From GCA-002050365 sp038235165 (GTDB lineage Bacteria > Acidobacteriota > Blastocatellia > Pyrinomonadales > Pyrinomonadaceae): DNA of 64,000 nt. Location: contig JBBSUG010000012.1 in assembly GCA_038235165.1 (NCBI GenBank), positions 1-64,000 of the forward strand, given 5' to 3'. Position 1 is the stretch's first letter. Each line of letters opens with the position of its first letter. Below, piece after piece: positions 25,754 through 33,652 of the stretch. The notes beneath the pieces were generated by a model. It did no database searches. It had not been told where the DNA came from and saw only the letters and a program-made list of their open reading frames with translations. Position numbers and translations under genes: made by a program.

Positions 25754-26341
25754 ATGAACATAGTACCACTACAACAGTTAAGTCCGAAACTATCAATACT
25801 TCACAGGATCGCCGTCAATGACAAACAAGCCGTTGAAGACTGTCTGCACAAATACGGAAATTTGGTTTGGTCTCTCGCCCTCAATTTTACAAGTTCCAGG
25901 GAAGATGCCGAAGATGCCGTGCAGGATATATTTATTGATGTCTGGAAGTATGCCGGACGCTTCGACGAGACGAAATCTGCCGAAGTCAGTTTTATTTCGC
26001 TGATTGCCAGACGACGTTTGATTGATCTTTTTCGCAAACAAAAAAGACAGCCTGAAACCTGCGTTTCCGAAGAAATTCTGCAGAACAGTTCCAACGGATA
26101 CGATGCGAAAATTCAAACCCAAATTGAAGCCAAACAAGCAATTCAATATTTGAATAAACTGAAGCCGCAACAGCGAAAATTAGTTCAAATGGCAATTTAC
26201 GGCGGAATGTCGCAAAGCGAAATTGCCGAGACAACCGGATTGCCGCTGGGAACGGTAAAATCACACATTCGGCGCGGATTTCAAAAAATTCGTGATAGTT
26301 TTCCATCCGCCCCCGGTAAAACTTTTGCGGCGGCAGGTTAA
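25754..26341 (+). CDS. ECF-type RNA polymerase sigma factor
   Basis: 195 residues. Region 2 is clear (LVWSLALNFTSSREDAEDAV, then QDIFIDVWKYAGRFD), with the -10-binding segment AEVSFISLIARRRLIDLFRK. Region 4 is LKPQQRKLVQMAIYGGMSQS, then EIAETTGLPLGTVKSHIRRG, the -35-binding helix-turn-helix. There is no adjacent anti-sigma gene, so control must be by another route. It follows the sigma54-linked region and ends at a 25-bp perfect hairpin. Confidence 0.92.
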   Translation: MNIVPLQQLSPKLSILHRIAVNDKQAVEDCLHKYGNLVWSLALNFTSSREDAEDAVQDIFIDVWKYAGRFDETKSAEVSFISLIARRRLIDLFRKQKRQPETCVSEEILQNSSNGYDAKIQTQIEAKQAIQYLNKLKPQQRKLVQMAIYGGMSQSEIAETTGLPLGTVKSHIRRGFQKIRDSFPSAPGKTFAAAG

Positions 26342-26351
26342 TATTTCAACG

Positions 26352-26401
26352 AAAAAAGGAAACAGTCGTACCGAAATTTCGGTACGACTGTTTCCTTTTT
26401 T
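26352..26401. terminator. perfect 25-bp palindromic terminator
   Basis: A 50-base fully self-complementary sequence centred at 26376/26377, with A6 and T6 at the ends. It lies between the sigma factor gene and the convergent metallothionein-like gene, so it works both ways. Confidence 0.9.
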
Positions 26402-26415
26402 AAAGTTTGATAAAG

Positions 26416-26568
26416 TCATTGACAACCCGGATGACCGCAATCACAACTGATTTCGTCTATATCCTGGTCTTCGGCATCTTCGCAATGCTCGCTGCAATAA
26501 TCATCATCTCCCGCTACCAAACAACTGCACATCTCGTGGGCGCATTTGTTGTCGTTATCATCTGCCAT
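26416..26568 (-). CDS. metallothionein-like Cys-rich small protein
   Basis: 50 residues on the minus strand, with a GGAGGG ribosome site 6-7 bases before the ATG at 26568. Eight Cys and three His are arranged as CAHEMCSC, YCSEHCED and ISCDCGHPGC, the pattern of bacterial metallothioneins of the SmtA/BmtA type (CxxxxCxC, YCSxxC, CxCxHxxC). Such proteins bind zinc or cadmium. The N-terminus and middle are strongly acidic. A longer open frame on the opposite strand (26407-26661) has no ribosome site and is only its shadow. Confidence 0.85.
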   Translation of the reverse strand: MADDNDNKCAHEMCSCLVAGDDDYCSEHCEDAEDQDIDEISCDCGHPGCQ

Positions 26569-26692
26569 ATTCAACCCTCCGTGTGTAAAATAATTTTGTT
26601 GTTTCCAACGCTGTTTATTATAAACGAACTGTCCAAAATCAACAACGAAAACAAGAAATAATCAAACAAACGGCTACTGCCATTTTCAATTT

Positions 26693-27547
26693 CTATTGAA
26701 TGGCGAAATTATAAATGATGATTCCGCTTACTTTAACTTTTTCTTTGGAAAGAGTGGTCGGGGTAAATTTTGAAGATTTAGCGGCATTCTCCGCCGAACT
26801 ACGCAGAAGCGGGTGTCCGCTGACCGCATTCGCTGAAGTTACTTTACCGTTTTCATCAATGATAACCTGAACTTTAACCTTGCCGCCGGCTCTGATCAAA
26901 CGTGCCGCTGACGGATAAATGGGAGTCGCTAAATTCGTCGCTCTGCCGTTAACCACGCCGCCTGAAACCGGCAGTTTGGTTGTTTCAACGACGGGTTTGA
27001 CGCTCTGCTTGATGACGGGCGGCTTTTCTATTTCCGGCTGCTCGGCAAATTCAGTCGGTTTGACCGCATTGGATGGACCGAGTTGTTTTCCGCCATCGCC
27101 GCTGTCAAATCTGCCGACAGGAGAACCGGCTGCCGCCGGATTTGAATCCACGTTTTTTAGAACGAAATATCCGTTCGGTCGAGCTTGATTTTTGTTTTGA
27201 GCGACGGAAACCGATTCGGGAGCTTTGACCGGCGATTCATCCGGTCTCTGCATATTAACTGCCCGTGTCGGAACGGTGCTGGTTATTTTCTCGGCGGGAG
27301 TCTGTCGCTGAACCTGCTTCGGCTCCTCCGGCTGCACTGGAGGCGGTGGTTCAGCCGCCATAATCGGCGCAACCAGTGTGGAAACATCCAAATTTTCATT
27401 ACCCATCGCCAGCGTTTGGCTGAACAGGCTGTAAATCAACCCGAAAGTTAAAACCGCTGTTACCGTCAAAAAAGTTGACAGCAAAAAACCGCTCAGTCTT
27501 CTATTTTCTCCGTTGTTGTTTCTTGATTCTATTAATTTATCTAACAT
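26693..27547 (-). CDS. TonB-family energy transducer-like protein
   Basis: 284 residues from the ATG at 27547, chosen over an upstream start because AGGAGG lies 10 bases before it. There is one N-terminal membrane anchor (FLLSTFLTVTAVLTFGLIYS). The proline-rich periplasmic spacer includes PPPPVQPEEPKQVQRQTP. The C-terminal TonB domain (NGRATNLATPIYPSAARLIR, GGKVKVQVIIDENGKVTSAN, SGHPLLRSSAENAAKSSKF) is typical of the many TonB-like proteins in this phylum, often with no ExbBD nearby, as here. Role: probably energy transfer to, or contact with, outer membrane proteins. Confidence 0.85.
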   Translation of the reverse strand: MLDKLIESRNNNGENRRLSGFLLSTFLTVTAVLTFGLIYSLFSQTLAMGNENLDVSTLVAPIMAAEPPPPVQPEEPKQVQRQTPAEKITSTVPTRAVNMQRPDESPVKAPESVSVAQNKNQARPNGYFVLKNVDSNPAAAGSPVGRFDSGDGGKQLGPSNAVKPTEFAEQPEIEKPPVIKQSVKPVVETTKLPVSGGVVNGRATNLATPIYPSAARLIRAGGKVKVQVIIDENGKVTSANAVSGHPLLRSSAENAAKSSKFTPTTLSKEKVKVSGIIIYNFAIQ

Positions 27548-27693
27548 TTTTTTTGATCCTCCTGAAATTCCGGTGCCGCTTCGATCTGCTGTGGCAATCA
27601 AAAGCGTAATTGCTTTTGGAACAGTTGCCCGTTATCAAGTTAGACACCGCAGTTCGATTTTTGTTCCCGGAAATAATTTGGAATGTGAGAATG

Positions 27694-27732
27694 AAAAAAG
27701 GCTCTGCTAATTTTTAGCAAAGCCTTTTTTTC
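27694..27732 (-). terminator. intrinsic terminator
   Basis: AAAGGCTCTGCTAA and TTAGCAAAGCCTTT with flanking A and T runs, downstream of the leftward 27770 gene. Confidence 0.8.
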
Positions 27733-27769
27733 TGACGGGAGAAGTCCATGTGTCAGCAAAAGCAGATGT

Positions 27770-30700
27770 TTACGGCACAAAAGCATTCGGAGCCGGTTTG
27801 TCCGTGTTTGCGCCGAACGTCACGCCTGTAAATCCGGCGGTCGAACGCTGTAAATACCACGTTCCGTCTCTGAATACGGCGATGTCTGCTTTGCCGTCGC
27901 CGTCGTAATCCGCCGGTGCCGGTAAGTCAGCCGAGATGCCAAACTGTGTCGAAGTGAATCCGGCGGTCGAACGCTGTAAATACCACACGCCGTTTGACGG
28001 TCGAAAGACAGCCAAATCAGTTTTGCCGTCGCCGTCATAGTCCGCCGGTGTCGGTTTGTCTGCCGCGTCGCCGAATTGCTGTCCGGCAAACCCGTTTCTG
28101 CTTTGCTGCAAATACCACGTTCCGTTTGACGGTCGGAAAACAGCATAATCGGCTTTGCCGTCGCCGTCGTAGTCGCTAACGACCGGTTTGTCGCCTGTTG
28201 CGCCGAATTGTACGGTAGTAAATTGATTGGTCGCCAAATTGAACACATACCACGTTCCGTTCGACGGTCGCCAGACAACCAATTCTGCTTTTCCGTCACC
28301 GTCGAAATCAGCGGGCTGCGGAATGTCATCCGGTAAGCCGAACGCGACACCCGTGAACCCAGCCGAACTTCTCTGGAGATACCACGTTCCGCTGCGATAA
28401 ACAGCGAGGTCGGTTTTGCCGTCGCCGTCGTAATCGGCAGGGACGATTTTGTCAGCCGCCGCGCCGAACTGTACTCCGGTGAAGCCAGAAGTCGAATTGA
28501 GCAGATACCACAAGCCGCCGCCCGGACGAAAGACGGAAACGTCGGCGCGTCCGTCGCTGTCAAAATCGAACTTTGTCGAGTTTGACGGCGCATTCAGATT
28601 CATTTCGAACATTCCCCGACCGTGCGTAGCAATCTTCAAAATATGGTGAACGGGTTGAATTTCCATCCCGAAAACAGCCACACGCGGTAACCCGTCGCTG
28701 AAAGGCTGCCAACTCGCGCCGCCGTCGGTCGAGCGAAATACACCGATGTCGGTTCCGGCAAAAAGCTGCTGTGAGTTTGCTGGATCAATGGCAAAAGCAT
28801 TCGTCGGCACGTCGGGAATACCGTTTCCGGCACCCGTCCAGCCCGGATTTTCGCTCAGTAAATTTGTCGTCTTCCAGACGTGCTGTCCGATTCCGTATCC
28901 GGTCAGCGTCACATACGCCGTGTTCGGATTATTTCGATCAATCGCAATTCTTCCGATAAACCGCGCCGGTATCGCGCCGGTAACATCGGTCATTGTCGTC
29001 GCGTCGGGAGTTGTCGAAAGATAGACTCTGCCGGTGGTCGAGCCGATCAGACGAATATTGTCATTCGAGGGCGCAACACCGATGGCACTGATGCGTTCGG
29101 GTGAAGTCGTTTGACCGCCGAGTAATTGCTGGCTGACCGGAATCATCGTCGTTCCCCGGTCGGACGAACGATAAAGTTTATCAGTGCCGAAATAAAGCGA
29201 ATTCGGATTGCCGGGACCGCCCGCCATCGGCGCGTAAAATAAAACCGCATCCGAACAACTAATGCCGTTTGCAGTGCCGCCACATCCTAGAAAACTCGTC
29301 CACGCCGGATCGCCGGTCGTCGCATCGCCGGTTGTCGCTCTTGAAAATCCGATTTGTGAGTCCTTAGCATTAAAATAAGTGTGATAAGCGGTGACATTAA
29401 CAATATCAACGGCATTTTGGTCAATGACGACATATCCGCCGTCGCCGCCGTCCGAACGAACCCAGGTTCTACCGTCAACTGCGAAAAATTGAGTGCCGTT
29501 GTCCTGCGTTCCCCCCATTGTGAAATTACGGTCGGTCGGGTGCAAGGCAATACTTTGAAACTGAGTCGCACTGATGGTGGAATTATTCAGCGATGTCCAG
29601 ACAATTAAAGCCGCATTAACATCGGTTGTTTTCCAGATTCCGCCGTCGCTGCCGAAATAAACGACGTTCGGGTTTGAAGGAGCGACACCGATTGCCTGAG
29701 TGTCAACGTGCAGACCCGTCGAATTGTTGACGAAACTCGTTCCGCCGTTTTCAGAACGCCCAAACGTTAGTGTCGGCGAACCGCCGAGATAAACTTTGCT
29801 TGCGTCGTTCGGATCAACCGCCACTGCTATATTATAAAAACACTGCGGTCGGCAAAAATTATTGGCAATAGTTTGGGTAAAAGTCACGCCGCCGTCAATT
29901 GATTTGTAAAGCGTTCCATTGGCTGTTCCGGTGGCGGCGTAAACCGTGATGACACCGTTAACTTTGTTGGTTGTCAGTTCGGCACGTCCGGCATCCACCC
30001 CGTCGCCGGTGGTCAGCGTCCGCATAAAATTCGGAACGGCGGCGAGTGCGTTCGTCGTCAGATAAACGCCGCCATCACCGCCGCTGCCGATGACCGTCAC
30101 CAACAATCGTGACGGATTGCCGGGTTCAATAGCGGCATCAACGACCGAACGGCTCGTCCCTAGTGCCGGCTGAAGATTGAGTTTTTCAAATGTCGGTCTC
30201 GCCGCCATCGCGTTCGTCGTCCGAAAAAGTCCGGCACTCGGCAGGGTAAGTCCCGTCGTGCCGCCGCCGATGCCGCCGGTGCCACTCGTCGAAGTCAAAA
30301 ATAAAATGTTGGGATCAGACGGATGAACGACAATTTTACTGATTGAGCGTCCGGTGAACACATCGCCGCCGGTTACTCCCAGATTGAGCGGACCGGAGAC
30401 AATCGGCGAAGTATCGGCATTAGTGATGCGGTAAACGCCCACGCCGAAAAAGCTGCTGCCGGACAGCGTTGATTCGCCGGTTCCGACAAAAACCGTCGTC
30501 GGGTCGGAAGGTGAAATCGAAACTGAGCCGATTGCCAGAGTTTGTGCGTCGTCCATCAGCGGTGTCCACGTCGTTCCGCCGTCGAGTGTGCGATACAATC
30601 CGCCCTGCGCCATTCCGACGTAAACGATGTCGGGATTGGTCGGATGAACGGCGATTGCCGAAGCCCGTCCGCTGTATGAAACGGTTGAAGTGACGGGAAT

Positions 30701-31042
30701 CGGCGCGGGACCGAGCGGTCGCCATCGCTGCGTGGATAATTGATCTGTTTGGTTGCGTTCCTGAGCGTATTGTTGTTCGCTCAGTTCCATCTTCTGAACC
30801 GCTTTCGGGCGCGAATTCGGCCGTGCCGTGTCGAGTCCGCGCAGCAGTCCGAAATATTCGGCTTTGCGCTGCATAAATTCTTCCTTGCTCAAATTACCTT
30901 TAACGAAACTCGGCAGGTCCGGTTCGTCTTCATCAAACGGAATGTCAATGCCTGCCGCCGTATTGAAATGCGAATACGTTAAAAACAACAAAAGTCCGGC
31001 AGCTAATACGATAAACGCACTGATAATTAACAATTTTTTCAT
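27770..31042 (-). CDS. large exported beta-propeller protein with FG-GAP repeats
   Basis: 1090 residues if the ATG at 31042 is used (KKLLIISAFIVLAAGLLLFL gives a normal export signal); an ATG at 31090 would add 16 residues. The first 800 residues carry repeated SxDxGxTW-type Asp-box (BNR/sortilin-like) blades, e.g. YRTLDGGTTWTPLMD and FRSTDGGASWQPF. The last 270 carry six repeats of about 33 residues opening D[YF]DGDGK and closing WYL-x(8)-G-x(5)-FG, the calcium-binding FG-GAP/VCBS form. Likely secreted or surface-exposed; possibly glycan-binding or structural. No C-terminal sorting signal is apparent. Confidence 0.8.
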   Translation of the reverse strand: MKKLLIISAFIVLAAGLLLFLTYSHFNTAAGIDIPFDEDEPDLPSFVKGNLSKEEFMQRKAEYFGLLRGLDTARPNSRPKAVQKMELSEQQYAQERNQTDQLSTQRWRPLGPAPIPVTSTVSYSGRASAIAVHPTNPDIVYVGMAQGGLYRTLDGGTTWTPLMDDAQTLAIGSVSISPSDPTTVFVGTGESTLSGSSFFGVGVYRITNADTSPIVSGPLNLGVTGGDVFTGRSISKIVVHPSDPNILFLTSTSGTGGIGGGTTGLTLPSAGLFRTTNAMAARPTFEKLNLQPALGTSRSVVDAAIEPGNPSRLLVTVIGSGGDGGVYLTTNALAAVPNFMRTLTTGDGVDAGRAELTTNKVNGVITVYAATGTANGTLYKSIDGGVTFTQTIANNFCRPQCFYNIAVAVDPNDASKVYLGGSPTLTFGRSENGGTSFVNNSTGLHVDTQAIGVAPSNPNVVYFGSDGGIWKTTDVNAALIVWTSLNNSTISATQFQSIALHPTDRNFTMGGTQDNGTQFFAVDGRTWVRSDGGDGGYVVIDQNAVDIVNVTAYHTYFNAKDSQIGFSRATTGDATTGDPAWTSFLGCGGTANGISCSDAVLFYAPMAGGPGNPNSLYFGTDKLYRSSDRGTTMIPVSQQLLGGQTTSPERISAIGVAPSNDNIRLIGSTTGRVYLSTTPDATTMTDVTGAIPARFIGRIAIDRNNPNTAYVTLTGYGIGQHVWKTTNLLSENPGWTGAGNGIPDVPTNAFAIDPANSQQLFAGTDIGVFRSTDGGASWQPFSDGLPRVAVFGMEIQPVHHILKIATHGRGMFEMNLNAPSNSTKFDFDSDGRADVSVFRPGGGLWYLLNSTSGFTGVQFGAAADKIVPADYDGDGKTDLAVYRSGTWYLQRSSAGFTGVAFGLPDDIPQPADFDGDGKAELVVWRPSNGTWYVFNLATNQFTTVQFGATGDKPVVSDYDGDGKADYAVFRPSNGTWYLQQSRNGFAGQQFGDAADKPTPADYDGDGKTDLAVFRPSNGVWYLQRSTAGFTSTQFGISADLPAPADYDGDGKADIAVFRDGTWYLQRSTAGFTGVTFGANTDKPAPNAFVP

Positions 31043-31421
31043 AAGTTTTTTCAGCAATTTACAACAGGATTGTCTAATTTCCGACGACATTTAATTGTCC
31101 GCTTTCTATAAAACACCAGGATATTCGCAGTAGGGGGTGAAAATATTCTGAAGGGATGCGGACAGAATATCAACCGGTACATTTATCTTATCGAAAAAGA
31201 ACAGGAAATGTAAAATTTTTCAGTGTCTGATGTCTTATGCGACGGCAAAGTTGGATACAAAATCGAACGCCGCGTTTACGGTGAATCATCTGGCAGTTGT
31301 GCAGAAGAGTAATAATCGGTGACTAAAATTTTCTTGATAATTGATGCAAAATAATTGTAGATACACTATCTTTGTGTAAGAATTGTGAACCATTGTTAAT
31401 TTTAGTCGTAACTTAAATATT
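31043..31421. other. intergenic region between divergent genes
   Basis: About 380 bases with no gene. One exact inverted repeat, ATATTCTG at 31143-31150 and CAGAATAT at 31163-31170, could be an operator or a hairpin in the leftward leader. No convincing promoter boxes were found. Confidence 0.4.
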
Positions 31422-32030
31422 ATGTTTTGCCCGAAATGTGGAACGAAAAATCCTGATAACGGAAAGTTTTGCCGGAGTTGCGGAACGGATTTGAGTCCAA
31501 TTTCCGATGCTTTATCGGGGAAATCCAATAATAAAGTGCAGGGTTTCGGAAAGAATAAAGTGCAGGGTTTCGGAAAGTTTCAATCAAACGATAACGATTC
31601 GGTTCGATTATTCGATAAAAAAGGTAAACCCGTGCATTGGGAAAGCGCGATGACCAAACTTTTTACCGGCATTGCTTTTTTAATAGTAACAATCGTGTTG
31701 GGATTTTCCGCGATGGGAACGGGTTGGTGGTTTTGGCTGCTGATTCCGGCTTTTTCGGCTCTCGGCGCGGGAATCGCGCAGATTATTCAGCTTCAAAAAA
31801 ACGAAAAAAAGATGATTCAGGGTGCGCCGCCGGAAATTCGAAAAAATTTAGAAGAAGAGCCGCAGGCGAAATTATCGGCATCACAACCTAATTACGTCAC
31901 ACCTGATTCGCGCTATCAAACAGGCGATTTGGTTCCGCCGAGCGTTGTCGAAGGCACAACGCGGCATTTGCAGATGGATTCGGAAGGCGAGACGATGAAC
32001 TTGCCGAGACCCGAAAATCGCCAAAATTAA
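31422..32030 (+). CDS. zinc-ribbon membrane protein
   Basis: 202 residues. The N-terminal zinc ribbon MFCPKCGTKNPDNGKFCRSCG has two CxxC pairs. A linker contains two identical 8-residue units (NKVQGFGK). Then come two hydrophobic helices (LFTGIAFLIVTIVLGFSAMG and FWLLIPAFSALGAGIAQIIQ) and a polar tail. The architecture (ribbon, linker, two helices) is common in uncharacterised bacterial proteins. Its stop overlaps the stop region of the convergent 32027 gene. Confidence 0.7.
   Translation: MFCPKCGTKNPDNGKFCRSCGTDLSPISDALSGKSNNKVQGFGKNKVQGFGKFQSNDNDSVRLFDKKGKPVHWESAMTKLFTGIAFLIVTIVLGFSAMGTGWWFWLLIPAFSALGAGIAQIIQLQKNEKKMIQGAPPEIRKNLEEEPQAKLSASQPNYVTPDSRYQTGDLVPPSVVEGTTRHLQMDSEGETMNLPRPENRQN
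31530..31577 (+). repeat. 24-bp exact tandem repeat inside the zinc-ribbon gene
   Basis: Two identical in-frame copies, 31530-31553 and 31554-31577, encode NKVQGFGK twice. A recent slippage duplication. Confidence 0.9.
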
Positions 32031-32356
32031 TTCAGCGGTTCAACATAAATTTCATCAAACATCGCCTGCCGCCGCAAAGTTTCCGCCAGTTTTTCGGCTT
32101 TGCGTTCGGTCAAAACGAGCGGCGTACTGCGGCAGGAAATTTCAAAAACTTCCTCCTCGATCATCGCAATTTCCAAATCGCCGAGCGAAATGCCGCTCGT
32201 GACGCGAATGTTTTCAAAATTCTGAATCCGAAATTTCCCGTGTTCTTCAACGTAATCTTCGATAAACGGGTCGTGCAGCGCGTGTTTCGCTTCTTCGATA
32301 TTTTCGTAATTTCCTTCGACAATCAAACAAAATTCAGCGGCTTTATTGTTTTCCAT
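32027..32356 (-). CDS. conserved-looking protein of unknown function
   Basis: 109 residues from the ATG at 32356 (MENNKAAEFCLIVEG). A GTG at 32395 would add 13 residues; neither has a strong ribosome site. The sequence is acidic and soluble, with mixed strands and helices (IEDYVEEHGKFRIQNFENIR, then LVLTERKAEKLAETLRRQ). I do not recognise the family. Convergent with the zinc-ribbon gene, with overlapping stop codons. Confidence 0.55.
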   Translation of the reverse strand: MENNKAAEFCLIVEGNYENIEEAKHALHDPFIEDYVEEHGKFRIQNFENIRVTSGISLGDLEIAMIEEEVFEISCRSTPLVLTERKAEKLAETLRRQAMFDEIYVEPLN

Positions 32357-32512
32357 AAATATATTCGTGAAAATAATTCTGTCATAATCTTGCACTGAAA
32401 AACTGAAAATTTCAAAGTTTGCTCAAAATCTTTACTCAAATTGTCTTTGCGTCTTACCGTTTTATTTCTTATCATTTCAACAAAATCTTAGAAAGGAAAA
32501 ATAATTTACAAA

Positions 32513-33559
32513 ATGATAATACCTGTCAAATGGAGCGACGAAGGCGTTTTAATGCTCGACCAGCGATTGCTACCGACTGAGGAAAAATGGCTGACACTGA
32601 AAAGTTTCGCGGAAGTTGCCAACGGCATTCGTGATATGGTCGTGCGCGGCGCACCGGCGATTGGCGTGTCTGCCGCTTACGGCATTGCGCTGGGGGCGAA
32701 AAATTTTGTCGGCACTAATGTTGACGATTTGGAAGAAGAACTCGACTATATCTGCGACGTAATGAGCAAAACGCGCCCGACCGCTGTTAATCTTTTTTGG
32801 GCGATTGACCGGATGAAACGGATTTTTGCCAAAGCGAAAGCAGACGGAAAATCAGTTTCCGAAATTAAACAAATTTTGATTCAGGATGCGAAAGATATTC
32901 ACGAAGAAGACATCGAATCGCAGCGGCTGATCGCTAAATTCGGCGGCGAGTTATTGGAAGATAATTCGACGGTTTTGACGCACTGTAACGCGGGTGCATT
33001 GGCGACGGGCGGCGTGTGGGGAACCGCGCTCGGCGTGATTCGCGGGGCAGTTGACCAGGGCAAAAAAGTTTCCGTTTACGCTGACGAAACGCGTCCGTAT
33101 TTGCAGGGCGCACGACTGACGGCATGGGAACTTTTGCAGGATAAAATTCCGGTCACGTTGATTACCGACAATATGAGCGGACACACGATGAAAAAGGGTC
33201 TGATTCACGCCGTCGTCGTTGGTTCCGACCGCATCGCGGCGAACGGCGATGTCGCCAATAAAATCGGAACTTATATGGTCGCCGTGCTTGCGCGTCGGCA
33301 TAACATTCCGTTTTACGTCGCTGCACCGCTGTCAACTGTTGATATGAATTGTCCAACGGGCGAAGAAATTCCGATTGAAGAGCGCAATATCAGGGAAATC
33401 ACGCACGTTCAGGACATTCAACTCGCGCCCGAAGGCATTGAGGTCAGCAACTACGCTTTTGACGTTACGCCGAACGATTTGGTGACGGCGATCATCACTG
33501 AAAAAGGCGTGGCGCGTGCGCCTTATGCGGAAAGTTTGAAGAAGATGTTCGAATCGTGA
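32513..33559 (+). CDS. mtnA: S-methyl-5-thioribose-1-phosphate isomerase
   Basis: 348 residues, the usual length. Family landmarks: MVVRGAPAIGVSAAYG near 45, the catalytic Cys in THCNAGALATGG near 157, the catalytic Asp in VVVGSDRIAANGDVANKIGT near 239, and AAPLSTVD. MtnA converts methylthioribose-1-phosphate to methylthioribulose-1-phosphate in methionine salvage. It is an eIF2B-alpha homologue. AGAAAGGAAA precedes the start. No other salvage gene is adjacent. Confidence 0.95.
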   Translation: MIIPVKWSDEGVLMLDQRLLPTEEKWLTLKSFAEVANGIRDMVVRGAPAIGVSAAYGIALGAKNFVGTNVDDLEEELDYICDVMSKTRPTAVNLFWAIDRMKRIFAKAKADGKSVSEIKQILIQDAKDIHEEDIESQRLIAKFGGELLEDNSTVLTHCNAGALATGGVWGTALGVIRGAVDQGKKVSVYADETRPYLQGARLTAWELLQDKIPVTLITDNMSGHTMKKGLIHAVVVGSDRIAANGDVANKIGTYMVAVLARRHNIPFYVAAPLSTVDMNCPTGEEIPIEERNIREITHVQDIQLAPEGIEVSNYAFDVTPNDLVTAIITEKGVARAPYAESLKKMFES

Positions 33560-33652
33560 ATCCTGAATTATTTTACGGAGTGAAAAATAAGATGCAAATG
33601 TCTGTTGAAATATCGTTCTAGTAAATGTATTTAACAGCTCATTTTGTGATCT

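Noticed and set aside
26407..26661. 84-codon rightward frame with hydrophobic segments
   Set aside because: No ribosome site; it lies opposite the metallothionein-like gene, whose Cys pattern and ribosome site are convincing.
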